Assembly: GCF_017591425.1 (NCBI RefSeq)
Contig: NW_024467121.1
Coordinates: 25,370,707-25,434,706, forward strand
Length of the DNA stretch: 64,000 nucleotides
Source of the DNA: Ochotona curzoniae
Lineage: Eukaryota > Chordata > Mammalia > Lagomorpha > Ochotonidae
Reading direction: 5' to 3'
Notes under the pieces: generated by a model
What the model was told of the DNA's origin: nothing
Database searches by the model: none
The model's input: the letters and a program-made list of their open reading frames with translations, nothing else
Part shown: in pieces, positions 61,056 to 64,000 of the stretch
Layout of the letters: each line of letters opens with the position of its first letter
How positions within the stretch are numbered: the first letter of the stretch is position 1
Position numbers and translations under genes: made by a program

Positions 61056-61396
61056 ACAACACCATTTGGTTTCACACCAAATAGAATCAAGGTATTTTGT
61101 TTACAGGGATGAATGATTGGCTAATTCCAAACTGTATGTATACTTTTACAGTTCACTTTTGCAAATATATAAGTAGAAAATGCACAAAAATACAGATGCT
61201 ATCTATTGGAATAAACATTGCATTTATTCTGTGTGTGCAAAGCTTTATACTATAGCAATCCTTGTTAATTGTGAAGATGGAGTTTTCAGCAACTGAAATT
61301 AAGATCCGAGGTATTTAATATTGTTTTTTCTTTCTGTGGGAGCATTGAAGCATGCAAAATGACCACAGTGAGAAAAAATAAAACAATTTCCTTTAT
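61056..61396. other. Unique intronic sequence, nothing recognised
   Basis: No family or exon signature. Confidence 0.45.
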
Positions 61397-61700
61397 AGAA
61401 ATATTTATTTGTTTGAAAGGCAAAGCTAAATTGAGAGAGAACTCTTTCATTCACTGTTTCATACCCCAGTTGCTACAGTGGCTACAGCTGCATGTATCTA
61501 AAACTGGAAGGCAGGAATTTCATCCAGGTCCCTTATATGGATGCCAGGGCTCAAGCATTTGGGCTGCCTTCTGCTGCATTCCCTGGCACATTAGCAGGGA
61601 GCTGGATTGGAAGTGAACTAGCCAGAACAAAACTAGCTCCAGTATGGGATGCCAGCATCACAGCTATCCGCTTTACATGCCATGCTACAACACTAGCATT
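61397..61700 (-). mobile_element. CSINE, antisense, older type
   Basis: 'gaaatatttatttgtttgaaag', 'gaactctttcattcactgtt', 'ccctggcacattagcaggg', 'gctggattggaagtgaac', 'tccagtatgggatgccagc', 'catgctacaacactag'. Clearly diverged from the young copies. Confidence 0.88.
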
Positions 61701-62584
61701 GAAATTCCATTTGATACCAGAGGTCAAGTAAATATGGTGATTTCTCTAGCAGGATTTCCATCCTGCATTTGCATGGCAACCATGCCAATGGAATCACAGT
61801 TGAAAAAATTGTTGACTTACATCTGCATTTACAGATGCCAGCTCTGAGGTTCTTCGAAATGAGATGACTAACTCATGAGAAGCAGTAATTACACAGCAAA
61901 GGTTAAGTTAGAATTATGGTCCTATAACTTGCAATTGAGTATGTTTTTTCTGTGATACCTACATGCGCTTGTTTAACGATGAATGCTCTCTCTGATTTGT
62001 AGTAGCATATGTTACAGAAGTTCTTGTCTATTGAAAATGTAAAGTCAAGGCTCAACTTTCATCCAGTTCATTGATTCATATTAACTGTTGGAAATTTTGC
62101 ATCCCAGATGAGGAACTTTAGATAGAGCATTGCTCTCCACTATAATGTGCTGTTGCCTTCCTCTCCATTCTGACAGTCATCCCTGTGCTATCGTTCTCTG
62201 TAGTACTCCTCGACAGAGTCAGGTTCTGTGTGTCCTCCGTCCATCCTTTCCACTCTCCTCATCCAGGGGATTTTTCTCATTGACTTCTGGCATTTATGTT
62301 TTGGTTTTGTGAACCCAGCACAGAACATGCTGCCTTTCAAGAGCTTCTGCTATAAAGATGATACTTCTCTTTGAGATTTTATTAATGTTCTTTCTAGTCT
62401 AGGAATATTCCACAGCATATAAAATTGCCTAAGGGGTTTTTAAAAAATAAAATTGAATTGCAGTTTTTTTTAATATGTGTGGGAAGCAACGAGCAACAAA
62501 AGTTACTCGTTGCCCTATTGCTTTTACAACTATATTAAGTACCATTGAGTGTACCCCTTTGTAAAGATCAACAAATTAATAATA
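61701..62584. other. Unique intronic sequence with one strong hairpin
   Basis: Hairpin at 62486-62513. Otherwise no family or exon signature. Confidence 0.45.
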
Positions 62585-62800
62585 ATACATATTTGAAACA
62601 CTTTTATGAGGCAGGTCTTAAGTGTGTTGTCCTTGTAAACTTAATCATTCATCTTAATAAACCTTTGACATTAATATCTTAACTTCATCTTATAGAAGCG
62701 AATGCCACAGTGCAGAAAATCGAATTCTCTTGCTCAGGCCACATAGCTAACAAGTCGAGAAAAGGGGCCTGAACCCCAGCAGCAGATTGTCACAGAATCA
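62585..62800 (-). repeat. MIR SINE, antisense
   Basis: The order 'taatcattcatcttaataaac', 'cttatagaagcgaatgccac', 'gctcaggccacatagctaac' and 'aagtcgagaaaaggggcctg' then 'aaccccagc' follows the antisense MIR (tttacagatgaggaaactgagg, ttgcccaaggtcacacagct, agtggcagagccgg, gaaccc). Confidence 0.7.
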
Positions 62801-63009
62801 GTATTCTGTTCTAGTCTTTGGAACTAATACCTGTTGCAGTCTGAAATATTATTTTAAATTGTAATTGCTATTATTTCTGCAAAATAGACTCTAGAACACC
62901 TTACTATTTACTTCACTCTTGCATCTAATAAATCCTGATTTATCACTAGTAAAAACCAAGTGCCATTTTTTCCCTATATGGAAATTATGTTAAAAAGTGA
63001 AAAAAGTCA
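62801..63009. other. Unique intronic sequence, nothing recognised
   Basis: No family or coding signal. Confidence 0.45.
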
Positions 63010-63356
63010 GGGGCCAGTGCAGTGACTCATCAGGCTAATCCTCCACTTAGCAATGCCATCATCCTGTTTGCTGTTAGTTCTAGTCGTGTTGCTCCATTTC
63101 CCATCCAACTCCCGGCTTATGATCTAGGAAACCAGTGGAGATTGTCTCAAGTTCTTGGACCCCTACAGCCATGTGGGAGACCCAGAAGAAGCTCTTGTCT
63201 CCTGGTTTTGATTCAGCTCAGCTTGGCCCTTATGACCATTTGGGAAGTGAACCAGTCGATGGAAGATCTTTCTCTATCACCTCTGTCGTGCACACTTTGT
63301 CTTTGTAAATCTGCCTTTAAAATAAAGAAAAAAAATCTTTTAAAAAATAAAAAATG
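63010..63356 (+). mobile_element. CSINE, sense, older type
   Basis: 'ggggccagtgcagtgactca', 'aggctaatcctccactt', 'gttgctccatttcccatcc', 'gagacccagaagaagctct', 'ccatttgggaagtgaacc', 'tttgtaaatctgccttta' and A tail. Head of the 'gctaatcctcc' subtype. Confidence 0.92.
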
Positions 63357-63880
63357 AAATTCCAGATCTTTATTTAACTAAGTCCTGCTGTTGGGACAAT
63401 ATATATATTTTATAAGTTGCTAACTGTGACTTTAATCCACCTTTTATTTGGCATTGTTGGAGAATGAAATGTTCTGTATATGTGATTTTCCTACATGGTT
63501 CATCTTACCTTTTACAATGTCAATTCTAAAAAAAAGGTATAATATTTGGAAGAATTGCTAAAATGACCACTTCTGTGTCTACTTACGTAGAATAAGAAAT
63601 CCAAAACCTTCTTGTCTTTGTGACCCAGAGTTGTCTTGGTGAATGCTTATTGTTTTTCTATGGAGTACTCATTTTTACTCCTTTTTAAAATTTGTGGTTC
63701 CTAGACATATTATCATCATCACTTTTTCTTATTTAGGCTTTCTTCTAAAATCCTTGTCCCAATACACTTAACATATTTATGCTAAGTATTGTCAATGAGA
63801 TAGCCATCTTTTTTAGTGCAAGGATATAAATATGGTAGACACAGAGCAGGAATAAAACATAATTTAGTGAGAATTGTTTT
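63357..63880. other. Unique intronic sequence, nothing recognised
   Basis: AT-rich; no signal. Confidence 0.45.
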
Positions 63881-64000
63881 CAAAGATTTACTTTGTAAAG
63901 GCAAATTTACAGAGAGGACAGACAGAGAAAAATCTTCCATTTGTTGGTTCACTCCCCTAGTGGCTGCAAAAGTCAGGGTTCAGCTGACCTGAAGCCAGGA
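63881..64000 (-). mobile_element. CSINE, antisense, cut by the window end
   Basis: 'aaagatttactttgtaaagg', 'caaatttacagagaggacag', 'aaaatcttccatttgttgg', 'ttcactcccctagtggctgc', 'cctgaagccagga'. The head lies beyond the window. Confidence 0.9.

Noticed and set aside
43241..64000. The next RGS7 exon (the rest of the DEP domain)
   Set aside because: I looked for codons of the following DEP segment downstream and the preceding segment upstream and found neither; they are probably outside the window.

Overview
This is intronic DNA from a mammalian nuclear genome, not a compact or bacterial sequence. The organism is very probably a lagomorph, and the SINE type points to a pika (Ochotona) more than a rabbit. 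More than twenty copies of the tRNA-derived lagomorph C-repeat (CSINE) are spread over the window on both strands. The younger copies share a head like 'gggcccagcacg', a tRNA-like B box (GGTTCTAATCC) and an A-rich tail with 'ccaataaaaataaa'. The species is inferred from remembered repeat types, not from a database search.

The only protein-coding feature I can support is a 51-nt internal exon at 43182-43232 (+). It lies between a good acceptor and a good donor and encodes SDIVQWLIKNLTIEDP, with a split codon at each end. This matches the DEP domain of the G-protein regulator RGS7. The rest of the window therefore reads as two RGS7 introns: at least 43.2 kb upstream and 20.8 kb downstream. I found no neighbouring RGS7 exon. 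All the longer open frames are chance frames or lie inside retroelements.

Layout. 0-1.5 kb: unique DNA with MIR relics and a TG repeat. 1.56-4.84 kb: old antisense L1. 4.84-5.48 kb: a CSINE inside an older CSINE. 6.8-8.4 kb: fairly young sense L1 with an ORF2 end broken by one stop. 8.5-9.6 kb: MIR and an MLT1-like LTR. 10.6-20 kb: mostly unique, with three CSINEs and a CA repeat. 20.05-20.73 kb: Tigger-like DNA transposon split by a CSINE. 21.5 kb: 100-bp TTTC repeat. 22-25 kb: possible L2 pieces and two CSINEs. 27.8-29.4 kb: an MLT1-like LTR split by an inverted/sense L1, itself split by a CSINE. 31.5-32.6 kb: scrambled L1 plus CSINE pieces. 35-42.2 kb: CSINEs in unique intron. 43.18 kb: RGS7 exon. 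46.1 kb: TG/CG tract able to form Z-DNA. 47.8-49.8 kb: CSINE, L1 3' end, MIR and a CSINE fragment. 49.8-51.84 kb: a GC-rich block of degenerate ~100-bp units with an A-rich end, the least explained part of the window. 51.9-53.7 kb: unique DNA that may hold a conserved element. 53.7-64 kb: CSINEs, an L1 3' end, an old antisense L1 and MIR.

The genes do not form a pathway here. RGS7 is a neuronal R7-family regulator that works with Gbeta5 and, through its DEP domain, with R7BP or GPR158/179. The remaining sequence is intron shaped by retrotransposition.
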